Assembly: GCF_030227115.1 (NCBI RefSeq)
Contig: NZ_JASSUA010000002.1
Coordinates: forward strand, 1 to 64,000
Reading direction: 5' to 3'
Length of the DNA stretch: 64,000 bases
DNA from: Marinobacter sp. SS13-12
Lineage (GTDB): Bacteria > Pseudomonadota > Gammaproteobacteria > Pseudomonadales > Oleiphilaceae
The position numbers and the translations under genes were made by a program. Positions 1 to 9,564 of this stretch are shown here, in pieces (the stretch's first letter is position 1; each line of letters begins with the position of its first letter). The notes below the pieces were generated by a model, which had not been told where the DNA came from, did no database searches, and saw only the letters and a list, made by a program, of their open reading frames with translations.

Positions 1-68
1 GTGAAACAGACCAGCGCCGATGGTAGTGTGGCTTCTGCCCATGTGAGAGTAGGTCATCGTCAGGCTCT
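1..68 (+). rRNA. rrf: 5S ribosomal RNA, 3' part
   Basis: The first ~68 bases match the 3' half of gammaproteobacterial 5S rRNA. The conserved run GCGCCGATGGTAGTGTGG, the CCCATG..GAGAGTAGG hairpin and the closing CAGGC that would pair with the missing 5' end are all visible. The 5' half lies outside the window, so an rRNA operon ends here. The exact 3' end is estimated from the helix that closes the molecule. Confidence 0.93.
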
Positions 69-77
69 TAATACCGA

Positions 78-112
78 AAAACCCCCGCGGCTTCGCCGTC
101 GGGGGTTTTTTA
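78..112 (+). terminator. Rho-independent terminator of the rRNA operon
   Basis: A GC-rich stem (ACCCCCG pairing with CGGGGGT, plus an inner GGC-TTCG-CCG tetraloop) is followed directly by a run of six T. It lies just after the 5S end and before leuA, so it should end the rRNA operon transcript. Confidence 0.9.
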
Positions 113-172
113 TTGCCTGAATTAAAAGTGAAGTGCCGGCGGATAATTCGTTGTACCGGCATCATTAACCCC

Positions 173-196
173 TCACTGGTGACTCAGTGATATACT
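173..196 (+). promoter_or_regulatory. Probable leuA promoter with inverted repeat
   Basis: TATACT at 191-196 is a good -10 box 40 bases before leuA. No good -35 hexamer stands at the right distance. Instead a perfect inverted repeat, TCACTG-6 nt-CAGTGA (173-190), fills the -35 region and could be an activator or repressor site. No leucine-rich leader ORF or attenuator is visible between the 5S terminator and leuA. Confidence 0.4.
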
Positions 197-236
197 GCCC
201 CGAAACACTCGTTAAGTTGCTCCGACGGAGATCGCT

Positions 237-1784
237 ATGTCCGCGACAGACCACCTCGTTATCTTTGATACCACTTTGCGCGATGGCGAACAGAGCCCGG
301 GCGCCACTATGACGAAAGCGGAAAAGCTGCGCATAGCCAAAGTGCTCGAGAAACTCCGTGTTGACGTGATCGAAGCCGGCTTTGCCATCGCCAGCCAGGG
401 TGACTTTGAAGCGGTGAAAGGTATTGCAGAGTCGATAAAGGGCTCTACCATTTGCAGTCTCGCACGGGCATTGGACAAGGATATCGATCGCGCGGCGGAA
501 GCGGTGAGGCCAGCTGAGCGGGGCCGCATACATACGTTCATTGCTACCTCTCCCATTCATATGAAACACAAGCTGCAGATGCAGCCCGATGAGGTTGTTG
601 AGCAGGCGGTCAGGTCGGTCAAGCGGGCGCGAAGTCATGTGGATGATGTTGAGTTTTCCTGTGAAGATGCTGGCCGCTCAGAGCTGGACTTTCTGTGCCG
701 CATTATTGAAGCGGCCATTGATGCCGGAGCAACCACCATCAATATCCCTGACACGGTAGGGTATGCCATCCCCGAGCAATTCGGCGAGACGATCCGGCAG
801 TTGCTTAACCGCGTTCCCAATGCGGATAAAGCGATTTTTTCCGTACACTGCCACAACGACCTCGGCCTTGCGGTTGCCAATTCCCTGGCTGCGGTAAGCA
901 GTGGGGCCCGACAGGTAGAGTGCACCATTAACGGGTTGGGTGAGCGGGCTGGTAATGCTTCCCTGGAAGAGTTGGTGATGGCGGTTCGTACCCGGCAGGA
1001 TCTATATACGATCGACACCCGCATTGATACGCAGCACATTGTTCCTGCATCCCGGCTAGTGTCTACCATCACCGGGTTTCCGGTGCAGCCTAACAAGGCG
1101 ATTGTCGGTGCAAATGCCTTTGCCCATGAGTCAGGTATCCATCAGGATGGGGTTCTCAAGCATCGCGAAACCTACGAGATCATGCGTGCTCAGGACGTTG
1201 GTTGGCATACCAACAGTCTGGTGCTGGGCAAACACTCTGGCAGGAACGCTTTCCGTTCCCGTCTGCTGGAGCTGGGGATCCAGTTTGAGACAGAAACCGA
1301 GCTCAATGAAGCGTTCACCCGCTTCAAGGCCCTGGCAGACCTGAAACATGAGATTTTTGATGAAGATCTCCAGGCCATCGCCAGCCACACCCGCCAGGAA
1401 GAGGATGGCCGTTACGGTCTTGTGACAATGCAGGTCTGCTCCGAAACCGGTGTTGTGCCCAGGGCCACCTTGACGCTGTTGATGGATGGCAAAGAGCATA
1501 AAGTAGAGGCCGAGGGCAGTGGGCCGGTGGATGCGACGTTCAAGGCGATTGAATCCCTGGTGGATTCGGGCTGTAACCTTCAGCTCTATTCAGTCAACAA
1601 TATAACCAGCGGAACCGACGCCCAGGGTGAAGTGACTGTGCGGCTTGAGCGCGGTGGACGCATTGTGAATGGCGTAGGAGCCGATACCGATATCATTATT
1701 GCTTCTGCGAAGGCTTACATTGAGGCTCTAAACCTGATCAGCAGCGGCGGTGTCCGACAGCACCCGCAGGGAGCTGACGTCTGA
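237..1784 (+). CDS. leuA: 2-isopropylmalate synthase
   Basis: LeuA condenses acetyl-CoA with 2-oxoisovalerate, the first committed step of leucine synthesis in the cytoplasm. The N-terminus has the family's [12 protein letters not shown] substrate motif (residues 11-22). The metal-binding H204-C-H206-N-D motif and the GLGERAGN loop follow in the TIM barrel. The C-terminal third has the LeuA regulatory fold expected for leucine feedback inhibition. At 515 residues it matches the long enterobacterial form. The ATG is preceded by a GGAG ribosome site. It stands alone between an rRNA terminator and holD; no other leu genes are in the window. Confidence 0.97.
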   Translation: MSATDHLVIFDTTLRDGEQSPGATMTKAEKLRIAKVLEKLRVDVIEAGFAIASQGDFEAVKGIAESIKGSTICSLARALDKDIDRAAEAVRPAERGRIHTFIATSPIHMKHKLQMQPDEVVEQAVRSVKRARSHVDDVEFSCEDAGRSELDFLCRIIEAAIDAGATTINIPDTVGYAIPEQFGETIRQLLNRVPNADKAIFSVHCHNDLGLAVANSLAAVSSGARQVECTINGLGERAGNASLEELVMAVRTRQDLYTIDTRIDTQHIVPASRLVSTITGFPVQPNKAIVGANAFAHESGIHQDGVLKHRETYEIMRAQDVGWHTNSLVLGKHSGRNAFRSRLLELGIQFETETELNEAFTRFKALADLKHEIFDEDLQAIASHTRQEEDGRYGLVTMQVCSETGVVPRATLTLLMDGKEHKVEAEGSGPVDATFKAIESLVDSGCNLQLYSVNNITSGTDAQGEVTVRLERGGRIVNGVGADTDIIIASAKAYIEALNLISSGGVRQHPQGADV

Positions 1785-1812
1785 GCACTAAAGTCGGTAA
1801 CGGATCAGCATT

Positions 1813-2637
1813 ATGATGATGTCAGAGGCAGAGCGTCAGTATTATCTGGGGAAGGCTGGTATCCATCTCTGGTACGCCCGTGCTCCCTTGCCCGGCGCCG
1901 CGCCCAGCCCGGAATTCCGGTTTCCGGTGGGCGACGGTGCTCCGGCGCCCGAATCCGATCTGATGGTGCTTCGCTCTACGCAACCCTCAATGCCGCGTGC
2001 CCGCGATGAGGGTGCTGGTAAAGATCGACTGGCCGGATTGCAAGCCTTGATGGCGAACAGCGAGCCCGGGTCGCACAAGCAACCAGAACCCGTCAAACCG
2101 GAAGAGCCCGTTGTTGCCGCTACCGTCGAGTCGCCGTCTCCTTTAGTCGATGGGCCTTCTGTGGAGGTGGCGTCCGTTGCTGATACTGTTGCTGGACCTG
2201 AAACGCAGGGCCAGATTGAAGCGCATCTTGCCTATTGGGTATCAGAGCACCTGGTACTTGTCAGTAGTGTGGCTGACGACGCAAGTGAGCGACTTCAACA
2301 CACGCTGGCTGAAAATATCCTCTTGTCGCTTGGGGAATCCACCGTGAAAAACTCGTGTCACATACGCTGGCCAGTATTTGGCAACCCGCGTGTGCCAGGA
2401 AATAGCGTGAATGATTTTCGCCACCTCCTTCTTTCAGTCAGCAAGGAGTTCGGTTCCCGCCGGCTGTTGCTGTTGGGGGTTATGGTAGATGACATGCCTT
2501 CAGACCGGTCTGAATGGCTGGCTTCCGCTCTTGGAGCTCCCGCAGTTGATTTTCCGCGCAGTCTGGCCGAACTGGCGGCAGTGCCTGCCTACAAGCGTGA
2601 GCTGTGGCAACAACTCAAAGCTGCTGTGGGAGCCTGA
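1813..2637 (+). CDS. holD: HolD-like DNA polymerase III psi subunit, long form
   Basis: This 274-residue protein is probably the psi subunit of the clamp-loader complex, which links chi and thereby SSB to DNA polymerase III. The N-terminus (YYLGKAGIHLWYAR, about residues 10-24) resembles the chi-binding start of E. coli HolD (LQQLGITQW). The C-terminus (LAELAAVPAYKRELWQQL) resembles HolD's final LTDL...ALWQQI helix. Between them lie about 100 residues rich in Pro, Glu and Val, probably a disordered linker, so the protein is twice the size of E. coli HolD. The gene sits directly before rimI, as holD does in E. coli. Three ATG codons in a row (1813, 1816, 1819) make the start uncertain by two codons. 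The call rests on end similarity plus synteny. Confidence 0.68.
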   Translation: MMMSEAERQYYLGKAGIHLWYARAPLPGAAPSPEFRFPVGDGAPAPESDLMVLRSTQPSMPRARDEGAGKDRLAGLQALMANSEPGSHKQPEPVKPEEPVVAATVESPSPLVDGPSVEVASVADTVAGPETQGQIEAHLAYWVSEHLVLVSSVADDASERLQHTLAENILLSLGESTVKNSCHIRWPVFGNPRVPGNSVNDFRHLLLSVSKEFGSRRLLLLGVMVDDMPSDRSEWLASALGAPAVDFPRSLAELAAVPAYKRELWQQLKAAVGA

Positions 2638-2679
2638 GTTGTGCCCCACGATGTCTACCGCAAGATTGAAGCTGGTACA

Positions 2680-3147
2680 ATGACGATCAGGGTTCTGTGC
2701 GAGGACGACCTGCCTGACGTACTTGATATCGAATGTCAGGGCTATTCCTTTCCCTGGAGCGAGTCGGTTTTCCGTGGCTGTTTTCGTCCGGATTACCGGC
2801 TTTGGGCTCTGGAGATGTGTGACAGGCTCTCGGGTTACGCAGTGGTTGCCTATATGGCGGGTGAGGCGCACCTGCTGAATCTGTGTGTAGCTGCTGGCCA
2901 AAGAAGGTCAGGTGCTGGTCGGCACCTGTTGAGGCACCTGGTTGCGGAATCCGCGCAGGACGGCATGTCGCAGGTTCTCCTGGAAGTGCGGGACAGTAAT
3001 GCCGGCGCATTGGACCTCTATGTCAGCGAAGGCTTCTCTGTCATTGGTCGCAGGCCAGGTTATTACCCCGGGGGGCAAGAGCGCGAAGACGCGTTGGTGA
3101 TGGCTCTGCCTGTCGATGGTCGTTCTTCTGCCCCAGCCCCGCCCTAG
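2680..3147 (+). CDS. rimI: Ribosomal protein S18-alanine N-acetyltransferase
   Basis: RimI is a GNAT-family enzyme that acetylates the N-terminal alanine of ribosomal protein S18. The acetyl-CoA pyrophosphate loop reads QRRSGAGRHLL, and the family's FPWSE segment is near the N-terminus. From the ATG at 2680 the protein is 155 residues and aligns end to end with E. coli RimI (MTIRVL... against MNTISSL...). A GTG at 2641 with a better-spaced GGGAG site would add 13 residues, so the start is open. The gene follows holD almost without a gap and is probably cotranscribed. Confidence 0.92.
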   Translation: MTIRVLCEDDLPDVLDIECQGYSFPWSESVFRGCFRPDYRLWALEMCDRLSGYAVVAYMAGEAHLLNLCVAAGQRRSGAGRHLLRHLVAESAQDGMSQVLLEVRDSNAGALDLYVSEGFSVIGRRPGYYPGGQEREDALVMALPVDGRSSAPAPP

Positions 3148-3170
3148 CTCCTGCCCATACAGATACGCAT

Positions 3171-3199
3171 TCGCGTGGGTGGGCTATTACCCTTATAAT
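3171..3199 (+). promoter_or_regulatory. Probable prfC promoter
   Basis: A perfect TATAAT (3194-3199) lies 45 bases before prfC. The matching -35 position holds TCGCGT, a weak match. It implies that prfC has its own promoter after rimI. Confidence 0.5.
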
Positions 3200-3243
3200 A
3201 GCGACCGTTTTTACAGTCTCTCCGATTCAGGTTTTTACCAATT

Positions 3244-4824
3244 ATGACCAGCCTTGCCAGCGAAGTATCCCATCGCCGCACATTTGCGATTATCTCGCAT
3301 CCGGATGCCGGTAAAACCACGATTACAGAAAAAGTGCTCCTGTTCGGCCAGGCCATACAGAAGGCTGGCACGGTAAAAGGCAAAAAATCCGGTCAGCATG
3401 CCAAGTCCGACTGGATGGAGATGGAAAAAGAACGCGGTATCTCGGTTACTACCTCGGTGATGCAGTTTCCTTATGGCGGTCGCCTGGTGAACCTGCTGGA
3501 TACCCCGGGCCACGAAGACTTCTCCGAGGATACTTACCGGACGTTGACCGCTGTCGACTCCTGTCTGATGGTGATCGACAGTGCGAAAGGTGTCGAGGAG
3601 CGGACCATCAAGCTGATGGAGGTAACCCGGCTGCGGGACACCCCGATTCTTACCTTCATGAACAAGCTGGACCGTGAAACCAGGGACCCAGTGGAGTTGA
3701 TGGACGAGGTTGAAGAGGTTCTGAAAATCGCCTGTGCACCCATCACCTGGCCCATCGGCATGGGCAAGAACTTCAAGGGTGTTTACCATCTCAGCCGGGA
3801 TGAAGTGATTCTCTACCAGTCCGGACAGGGGCACACGATCCAGGAGAAACGGGTTATCAACGGTATTGGTAACCCGGAGCTGGACACCGTTCTTGGTGCC
3901 TATGCGCAGGAGCTGAGGGATGAGATCGAGCTGGTGAAGGGTGCATCCCATGAGTTTGATCTGGAGGCGTTCCTCGCCGGCGAGCTGACACCGGTTTTTT
4001 TCGGGACGGCCCTGGGCAACTTCGGTGTCGACCACATGCTTGATGGTCTGGTGGAATGGGCGCCGGAACCGCAGCCACGGGAAACGGATCAGCGTCTGGT
4101 TGAGCCCGCTGAGGATGTCTTTTCCGGCTTTGTTTTCAAGATCCAGGCCAATATGGACCCACAGCACCGTGATCGCGTGGCATTTCTGAGGATTGTTTCA
4201 GGGCGATACAGTCAGGGTATGAAGGCTCGCCACGTCCGCATTGGCAAGGAGGTCCGTTTTTCCGATGCGCTAACCTTCATGGCAGGGGACCGGGAGCACG
4301 CAGGCGAAGCCTTTGCAGGTGACATCATTGGCCTGCACAACCACGGCACGATTCAACTCGGGGACACGTTTACCTCGGGCGAAGATATGAAATTCACCGG
4401 CATCCCGAACTTTGCGCCGGAACTGTTCCGCCGGATTCGCCTGAAAGACCCGTTGAAATCCAAGCAGCTGCAGAAAGGCCTGATTCAGCTTGCCGAAGAG
4501 GGCGCTGTCCAGGTGTTTCGGCCGTTGCGTAATAACGATCTTATTGTGGGGGCAGTCGGTGTGCTCCAGTTCGATGTGGTGGTCAGCCGCCTCAAGAGCG
4601 AGTACAAGGTAGAGGCGGTATACGAGCCCATCAACGTGGCTACGGCCCGCTGGGTAACGTCGGCTGACGAACGCAAGCTTGACGAGTTTGAGCGCAAGGC
4701 CAACGACTTCCTGGCGCTGGATGGCAGTGATCGCCTGACTTACATCGCGCCGACGATGGTCAATTTACAACTGGCCCAGGAGCGGCATCCGGACATAAGC
4801 TTCCACAAAACACGGGAGCATTAA
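3244..4824 (+). CDS. prfC: Peptide chain release factor 3
   Basis: RF3 is the translational GTPase that recycles RF1 and RF2 from the ribosome after termination. The G1 loop SHPDAGKT is at residues 18-25, the G3 motif DTPGHEDF and G4 motif NKLD follow, and the later beta-barrel and RF3 C-terminal domains are complete. The length, 526 residues, is almost that of E. coli RF3 (529). The ATG has a modest CAGGT ribosome site. The gene is followed 16 bases later by a TatD-family gene, an arrangement related to the E. coli prfC...yjjV region. Confidence 0.97.
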   Translation: MTSLASEVSHRRTFAIISHPDAGKTTITEKVLLFGQAIQKAGTVKGKKSGQHAKSDWMEMEKERGISVTTSVMQFPYGGRLVNLLDTPGHEDFSEDTYRTLTAVDSCLMVIDSAKGVEERTIKLMEVTRLRDTPILTFMNKLDRETRDPVELMDEVEEVLKIACAPITWPIGMGKNFKGVYHLSRDEVILYQSGQGHTIQEKRVINGIGNPELDTVLGAYAQELRDEIELVKGASHEFDLEAFLAGELTPVFFGTALGNFGVDHMLDGLVEWAPEPQPRETDQRLVEPAEDVFSGFVFKIQANMDPQHRDRVAFLRIVSGRYSQGMKARHVRIGKEVRFSDALTFMAGDREHAGEAFAGDIIGLHNHGTIQLGDTFTSGEDMKFTGIPNFAPELFRRIRLKDPLKSKQLQKGLIQLAEEGAVQVFRPLRNNDLIVGAVGVLQFDVVVSRLKSEYKVEAVYEPINVATARWVTSADERKLDEFERKANDFLALDGSDRLTYIAPTMVNLQLAQERHPDISFHKTREH

Positions 4825-4840
4825 CTCTTTGGGGTGATGG

Positions 4841-5629
4841 ATGAGGCTCATAGACGCACATTGCCACTTTGATTTCCCGGACTTTGACGGGCGTCGCGAG
4901 GCCGTGCTTGAAGAGGCTCACAACAGCGGCTTGTCAGGTCTGATTATTCCCGGCGTACGCCGCCATGACTGGGGCAGGGTCAGCCGTATTGCCGCGGAGT
5001 ACGAGGGATTGTACTACTGCCTCGGGATCCATCCCTGGTATGTCGGTGAGCATAGCGATGATGACCTCAGCGCCCTGCGCGATGCGCTTGTGCGTCGTCC
5101 GGGCCAATGCGTTGCACTGGGAGAGTGTGGGCTCGACCGCCTGCATGGTGATCTGAAAGGCCAGTATCCCTGGTTTGAGGCGCAGGTTGATATCGCCACA
5201 CAGACACACTTTCCGCTTGTTGTGCATTCTGTGAAGACCCATGATGAGGTTCATGAAGTACTGCGTCGAAAGCGTTTCGCCGGCAGGGTGCTTGTGCATG
5301 GGTTTTCCGGCAGCTACCAGCAGGCATCAAAGCTGATTGATCTGGGCTGCTTTATCGGCGTTGGTGGTGTTATTACCCACCCCCGGGCCCGGAAAACCCG
5401 GGATACCATTGCCCGGTTGCCCGTCGACGCGCTGGTCCTGGAGACAGATGCGCCGGATATGTCGCCGGAGGGTGTGCCTGCGGGACGTAATTCTCCGGTT
5501 TACTTGTCAATGATCTTCGATGCGCTCGCGGAGTTGCGCGGTGGCGGTCGCGAGGATCTGGCGCACACCCTGCTTGCCAACGTGCAGCGCCTATACGGCT
5601 GGAACGAAAGCGAGACATCGGAGCGATAG
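4841..5629 (+). CDS. TatD-family metal-dependent hydrolase (YjjV-like)
   Basis: This 262-residue protein belongs to the TatD family of two-metal TIM-barrel hydrolases, several of which are DNases. The metal ligands are visible in order: H7-C-H9 at the N-terminus, the Glu of ALGECGLD, His in VVHSVKTHDE, His in VLVHGFSGS, and Asp in LETDAPDMSP. Its nearest known type is probably E. coli YjjV, which also lies near prfC. It starts 16 bases after prfC with a GGGGTGATGG ribosome site, so the two are probably cotranscribed. The physiological substrate cannot be read from the sequence. Confidence 0.9.
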   Translation: MRLIDAHCHFDFPDFDGRREAVLEEAHNSGLSGLIIPGVRRHDWGRVSRIAAEYEGLYYCLGIHPWYVGEHSDDDLSALRDALVRRPGQCVALGECGLDRLHGDLKGQYPWFEAQVDIATQTHFPLVVHSVKTHDEVHEVLRRKRFAGRVLVHGFSGSYQQASKLIDLGCFIGVGGVITHPRARKTRDTIARLPVDALVLETDAPDMSPEGVPAGRNSPVYLSMIFDALAELRGGGREDLAHTLLANVQRLYGWNESETSER

Positions 5630-5694
5630 TAGGGGCCGTTTATTTAACAGGATGGGAGCAGGGTACGTGAATAACGAAACAGCCCGCTTCGGGG

Positions 5695-5723
5695 TTGGCT
5701 TTCTTTTTTGGTTCGGATATACT
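5695..5723 (+). promoter_or_regulatory. rplM-rpsI promoter
   Basis: TTGGCT (5695-5700), a 17-base spacer and TATACT (5718-5723) form a strong sigma-70 promoter. Transcription would start near 5730, leaving a leader of about 145 bases before rplM. In E. coli the L13-S9 operon is controlled through its leader, so this long leader may have the same role. Confidence 0.72.
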
Positions 5724-5874
5724 TCGCGCCCTGGCTTTTCAAGGCGATGCCATCATCTCAGCCCCGAATGATGTCACTGCCGCATAACATACAGGTAAAG
5801 GACCTCCTCCGGATGCCATGCATTTACCGGTGGTGGTTTTTAACGTTTCTTATATAGCGTTCAAGGCGGAATCA

Positions 5875-6303
5875 ATGAAGACTCTGAGTGCGAAACCAGA
5901 AACAGTAACACGTGACTGGTACGTTGTAGACGCAGCCGGCAAGACGCTGGGTCGTCTGTCAACTGAAATCGCCCGTCGTCTGCGGGGCAAGCATAAGCCT
6001 GAGTACACCCCTCATGTCGACACTGGTGATTACATTGTGGTTATCAATGCAGGCCAGGTACGGGTTACCGGCAAAAAGGCATCTGACAAGATGTACTACA
6101 GTCACACCGGCTTTCCGGGTGGAATCAAGTCCATCAACTTCGAGAAGCTGGTCGACAAGGCTCCTGAGCAAATCATTCAGAAGTCTGTCAAAGGCATGCT
6201 TCCCAATGGCCCGCTCGGGCGTGCCATGTTCAAGAAGCTGAAAATTTATGCCGGCGCTGAGCATCCTCATGCAGCCCAGCAGCCCAAAGAACTCGACATT
6301 TAA
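5875..6303 (+). CDS. rplM: 50S ribosomal protein L13
   Basis: L13 is an early-assembly protein of the large ribosomal subunit. From the ATG at 5875 the protein is 142 residues, exactly the usual length, and starts [11 protein letters not shown]. It holds the conserved GKTLGRLS and GRAMFKKLK segments. An in-frame ATG 57 bases upstream would add 19 hydrophobic residues with no family support. An AAGGCGG ribosome site precedes the chosen start. rpsI follows after 12 bases, forming the classic L13-S9 operon. Confidence 0.98.
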   Translation: MKTLSAKPETVTRDWYVVDAAGKTLGRLSTEIARRLRGKHKPEYTPHVDTGDYIVVINAGQVRVTGKKASDKMYYSHTGFPGGIKSINFEKLVDKAPEQIIQKSVKGMLPNGPLGRAMFKKLKIYAGAEHPHAAQQPKELDI

Positions 6304-6315
6304 CGGAAGGCGGAT

Positions 6316-6708
6316 ATGTCTGTAGCACAAAATTACGGTACTGGTCGCCGCAAGTCATCCACGGCTCGGGTTTTTATCAAGCCGGGAAGCGGTAACATCT
6401 CCATCAACGGTCGCACTATCGAGCAGTTCTTCGGTCGTGACACCTTGCGCATGATCGTTCGTCAGCCGCTGGTTGTCGCCGATTCTACCGATCGTTTTGA
6501 TATCAATATCACCGTCAAGGGTGGTGGTAACAGTGGCCAGGCTGGCGCTATTCGCCACGGTCTGACCCGTGCCCTGATGGATTACGACGAAACACTGCGT
6601 CCTGCGCTGCGCAAAGCGGGTTACGTTACCCGTGATGCCCGTGAGGTTGAGCGGAAGAAAGTCGGTCTGCGCAAGGCGCGTAAGCGTCCTCAGTTCTCCA
6701 AGCGTTAA
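6316..6708 (+). CDS. rpsI: 30S ribosomal protein S9
   Basis: S9 is a small-subunit protein whose C-terminal tail reaches the ribosomal P site. The protein is 130 residues, the standard length. It has the GTGRRKSS start, the [14 protein letters not shown] core and the basic RKRPQFSKR tail ending in the conserved Lys-Arg. The ATG is preceded by GGAAGG. It is the second gene of the rplM operon, and a terminator follows directly. Confidence 0.98.
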   Translation: MSVAQNYGTGRRKSSTARVFIKPGSGNISINGRTIEQFFGRDTLRMIVRQPLVVADSTDRFDINITVKGGGNSGQAGAIRHGLTRALMDYDETLRPALRKAGYVTRDAREVERKKVGLRKARKRPQFSKR

Positions 6709-6728
6709 GTTTGCTGGAGCAGACCCGA

Positions 6729-6757
6729 AGAACCCGGTCCGTTGGCCGGGTTTTTTT
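6729..6757 (+). terminator. Terminator after rplM-rpsI
   Basis: AACCCGG (6731-6737) pairs with CCGGGTT (6746-6752) and the stem runs into seven T (6751-6757). It separates the ribosomal operon from petABC, which must have its own promoter in the 190 bases that follow. There TATATT at 6865 is a weak -10 candidate without a clear -35. Confidence 0.85.
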
Positions 6758-6950
6758 ATGGGTCGAGAAAAATCAATATCAATTTGATCCGGAACAGGTA
6801 TTGGTCCGGCCTGAGGCCTTTCCGACTTGTAAGGGCAGGGTAATTTCATTACCATTTGAGCGCTTATATTTTTGGGTTGTGAGAAGTCCTTTTCGATGTG
6901 CAGTTTCCCTTCAAACGGGACTGCATGTCGCCTGATGGGAGAAAACCATA

Positions 6951-7547
6951 ATGAATAATGGCGACGTGAGCCAAGGCAGGCGCCGGTTTCTGATCGGTGC
7001 CACGTCGGTGGTTGGTGGTGTCGGCGTCGTCGGTGCGGCCGTACCTTTCGTGGCATCCTGGAATCCCAGTGCCAAAGCGGAAGCGGCGGGTGCACCGGTC
7101 ACCGTCAATGTCAGCAAGCTCGAGCCCGGTCAGCAGATGACTGTCGAATGGCGCGGGAAACCGGTGTGGGTCATTCGACGCACCGAGGAAATGAACGAAA
7201 ATATCCTTGAGCTGAATGACGTGGTCAAGGATCCTCTTTCGGAAGACGCGGCACAACCAGCCTATATTGATGGCGAACTGCGCGCCATCAAGGACGAATA
7301 TGCGGTTGTTGTCGGCATCTGCACACACCTTGGTTGCTCCCCCCAGTTCCGGCCTGAAGTGGCCCCCGCGGACCTTGGCGAAGACTGGCTGGGTGGCTTT
7401 TACTGCGCGTGTCACGGCTCGAAGTACGACCTTGCCGGTCGTGTCTATCCGAATCAGCCGGCACCACAGAATCTCGAGGTGCCTCCCTACCGCTATGACG
7501 ACGAGAATACGATCACCGTCGGTCTTGATCCTGAGGGGGCAGCATAA
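6951..7547 (+). CDS. petA: Ubiquinol-cytochrome c reductase, Rieske iron-sulfur subunit
   Basis: This subunit carries the [2Fe-2S] cluster that takes electrons from ubiquinol at the periplasmic face of the bc1 complex. The N-terminus has a Tat-type signal anchor (GRRRFLIG then a hydrophobic stretch, residues 10-36). The cluster motifs are CTHLGC (124-129) and CACHGS (152-157). Ligands should be C124, H126, C152 and H155, with a disulfide between C129 and C154. The length, 198 residues, is typical. Its stop codon overlaps the petB start. Confidence 0.97.
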   Translation: MNNGDVSQGRRRFLIGATSVVGGVGVVGAAVPFVASWNPSAKAEAAGAPVTVNVSKLEPGQQMTVEWRGKPVWVIRRTEEMNENILELNDVVKDPLSEDAAQPAYIDGELRAIKDEYAVVVGICTHLGCSPQFRPEVAPADLGEDWLGGFYCACHGSKYDLAGRVYPNQPAPQNLEVPPYRYDDENTITVGLDPEGAA

Positions 7548-8779
7548 TGAATAAGCTAGTGAACTGGGTCGACGAGCGACTTCCGATCGTTGAAGCGTGG
7601 AACAAGCACCTGGGCAAATACTACGCGCCCAAAAACTTCAACATGTGGTACTTCTTTGGGTCCCTGGCCATGCTGGTGCTTGTCAATCAGCTGGTCACCG
7701 GTATCTGGCTGACCATGAGCTACAACCCCTCCGGTGAGGGAGCTTTTGCCTCCGTGGAATACATCATGCGTGATGTGGAATGGGGCTGGTTGCTCCGTTA
7801 CCTGCATTCCACCGGCGCCTCCGCCTTCTTTGTGGTTGTATACCTCCACATGTTCCGTGGCCTGATGTATGGCTCCTATCAGAAGCCCCGTGAACTGATC
7901 TGGATTTTCGGAATGCTGATCTACCTGGTGCTGATGGCTGAGGCTTTCATGGGCTACCTGCTGCCATGGGGGCAGATGTCTTACTGGGGTGCGCAGGTTA
8001 TCGTGAACCTCTTTGGTGCCATTCCGGTGATCGGTGATGACCTGTCACTGTGGATTCGCGGGGATTACCTGATTTCCGGTATTACCCTGAACCGCTTCTT
8101 TGCATTGCACGTTGTCGCATTGCCGATCGTTCTTCTCGGTCTGGTGGTGTTGCACATCCTTGCTTTGCACGAAGTGGGTTCCAATAACCCTGACGGTATC
8201 GACATCAAGAAGAACAAGGATGAAAACGGTGTGCCCAAAGACGGCATTCCATTCCACCCCTATTACACCGTTCATGATTTGATGGGTGTAGGCGTATTCT
8301 TCTTTATCTTCTTTATCGTGGTGTTCTTCTTCCCCGAGATGGGGGGGCTGTTCCTTGAGAAGCCCAACTTTGAGCCTGCAAACCCCCTCAAGACACCGGA
8401 TCACATAGCGCCAGTGTGGTATTTCACGCCGTTCTACGCGATGCTGCGGGCGGTTACCGTTGACCTCTTCGGCCTGGATGCGAAGTTCTGGGGTGTCGTG
8501 GTTATGGGCGGCGCCATCGCCATACTGTTTGTCCTGCCCTGGCTGGACAAGAGCCCGGTGCGCTCCATGCGCTACAAAGGGTGGTTGAGCAAGATTGCCC
8601 TGGCGATCTTTGCCATCAGCTTCGTAATCCTGGGTTATCTCGGTATCGTTCCGGCGACAGCGGGTCGTACAACCGTTGCTCAGATTCTGACAGCGTTTTA
8701 CTTCCTCTACTTTATTCTCATGCCGTTCTATACACGCATGGAGAAAACCAAGCCAGTTCCAGAGAGGGTGACAGGATAA
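7547..8779 (+). CDS. petB: Ubiquinol-cytochrome c reductase, cytochrome b subunit
   Basis: Cytochrome b is the membrane core of the bc1 complex and binds two b hemes and the quinone sites. The protein has 410 residues and eight or more hydrophobic helices. The heme-ligand helices are recognisable (LRYLHSTGASAFF and FFALHVVALP), as is the conserved GYLLPWGQMSYWG segment. A PVWYFTPFYAMLRA segment is close to the conserved PEWYFLPFYAILR of the quinol-oxidising site, with V and T variations. The ATG overlaps the petA stop, and the stop TAA overlaps the petC ATG, so the three genes are translationally coupled. Confidence 0.97.
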   Translation: MNKLVNWVDERLPIVEAWNKHLGKYYAPKNFNMWYFFGSLAMLVLVNQLVTGIWLTMSYNPSGEGAFASVEYIMRDVEWGWLLRYLHSTGASAFFVVVYLHMFRGLMYGSYQKPRELIWIFGMLIYLVLMAEAFMGYLLPWGQMSYWGAQVIVNLFGAIPVIGDDLSLWIRGDYLISGITLNRFFALHVVALPIVLLGLVVLHILALHEVGSNNPDGIDIKKNKDENGVPKDGIPFHPYYTVHDLMGVGVFFFIFFIVVFFFPEMGGLFLEKPNFEPANPLKTPDHIAPVWYFTPFYAMLRAVTVDLFGLDAKFWGVVVMGGAIAILFVLPWLDKSPVRSMRYKGWLSKIALAIFAISFVILGYLGIVPATAGRTTVAQILTAFYFLYFILMPFYTRMEKTKPVPERVTG

Positions 8780-9534
8780 TGAGAAAGCTGATATTTGGTC
8801 TTTTCATAGCGATCCTGCCGGCTCTCGGGCTGGCAGCCGCTCCAGCCGTTGAACTGGATACGATGGAGCCGGACCACACCAATAAAACGTCGCTTCAACG
8901 CGGTGCGGCCCTGTTCACCAATTACTGCATGGGGTGTCACTCCATGGAGTACGCCCGCTACAAGCGGGTCTCGGAGGACCTGGGCATTCCTCAGGAGTTG
9001 TATGAGGAAAACCTGATCTTTACAGGCGCGAAAATCGGCGAGCTGATGAAAAATTCCATGAACAAGGATATGGCAGCTGACTGGTTTGGTGCCCCGCCAC
9101 CGGACCTGACGCTGGAGTCCCGTCTTCGCGGTGAGGACTGGATCTATTCCTATCTGCGAGGCTTCTACAAGGATGATAGCCGTCCACTGGGCGTGAACAA
9201 TGTTGTCTTCGACAACGTCGGTATGCCTCATGTCATGGCAGATCTGCAAGGCCTGTGTGCTGTTGCGCCGCAAATTGGCGAAGGCGCCAGCGTTGACCCT
9301 CTCAGTGGTGATGTCCGTAACGCGGATACCTGCCCGGAATGGGAAACCGAGGGTTCGATGTCGCCGGCGGAATTCAACAGCGCCATGTACGACCTGACCA
9401 ACTTCATGTCCTACATGGGCGATCCGGTAAAGGTTGAGCGTGAAAGGCTTGGTATGTTCGTCCTGATCTTTGTGGCGATCTTCTTTATCTTTGCCTACCT
9501 GCTTAATCGCGAATACTGGAAGGACGTACACTGA
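8779..9534 (+). CDS. petC: Ubiquinol-cytochrome c reductase, cytochrome c1 subunit
   Basis: Cytochrome c1 passes electrons from the Rieske centre to soluble cytochromes. The 251-residue protein has a cleavable signal (MRKLIFGLFIAILPALGLAAA), the heme-attachment motif C50-M-G-C53-H54, and a C-terminal membrane anchor (LGMFVLIFVAIFFIFAYLL) followed by charged residues. A PHVMADLQG segment near residue 155 probably supplies the methionine axial ligand. The ATG lies inside TAATG with the petB stop. The same frame is open upstream within petB, but that part has no support. A terminator follows. Confidence 0.96.
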   Translation: MRKLIFGLFIAILPALGLAAAPAVELDTMEPDHTNKTSLQRGAALFTNYCMGCHSMEYARYKRVSEDLGIPQELYEENLIFTGAKIGELMKNSMNKDMAADWFGAPPPDLTLESRLRGEDWIYSYLRGFYKDDSRPLGVNNVVFDNVGMPHVMADLQGLCAVAPQIGEGASVDPLSGDVRNADTCPEWETEGSMSPAEFNSAMYDLTNFMSYMGDPVKVERERLGMFVLIFVAIFFIFAYLLNREYWKDVH

Positions 9535-9564
9535 GTTTTCAGGTATAATCCTTATCCCTGAGTT

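Noticed and set aside
113..236. Leucine attenuator or leader peptide before leuA
   Set aside because: No short frame with leucine codon runs and no second terminator hairpin next to leuA; the only strong terminator belongs to the rRNA operon.
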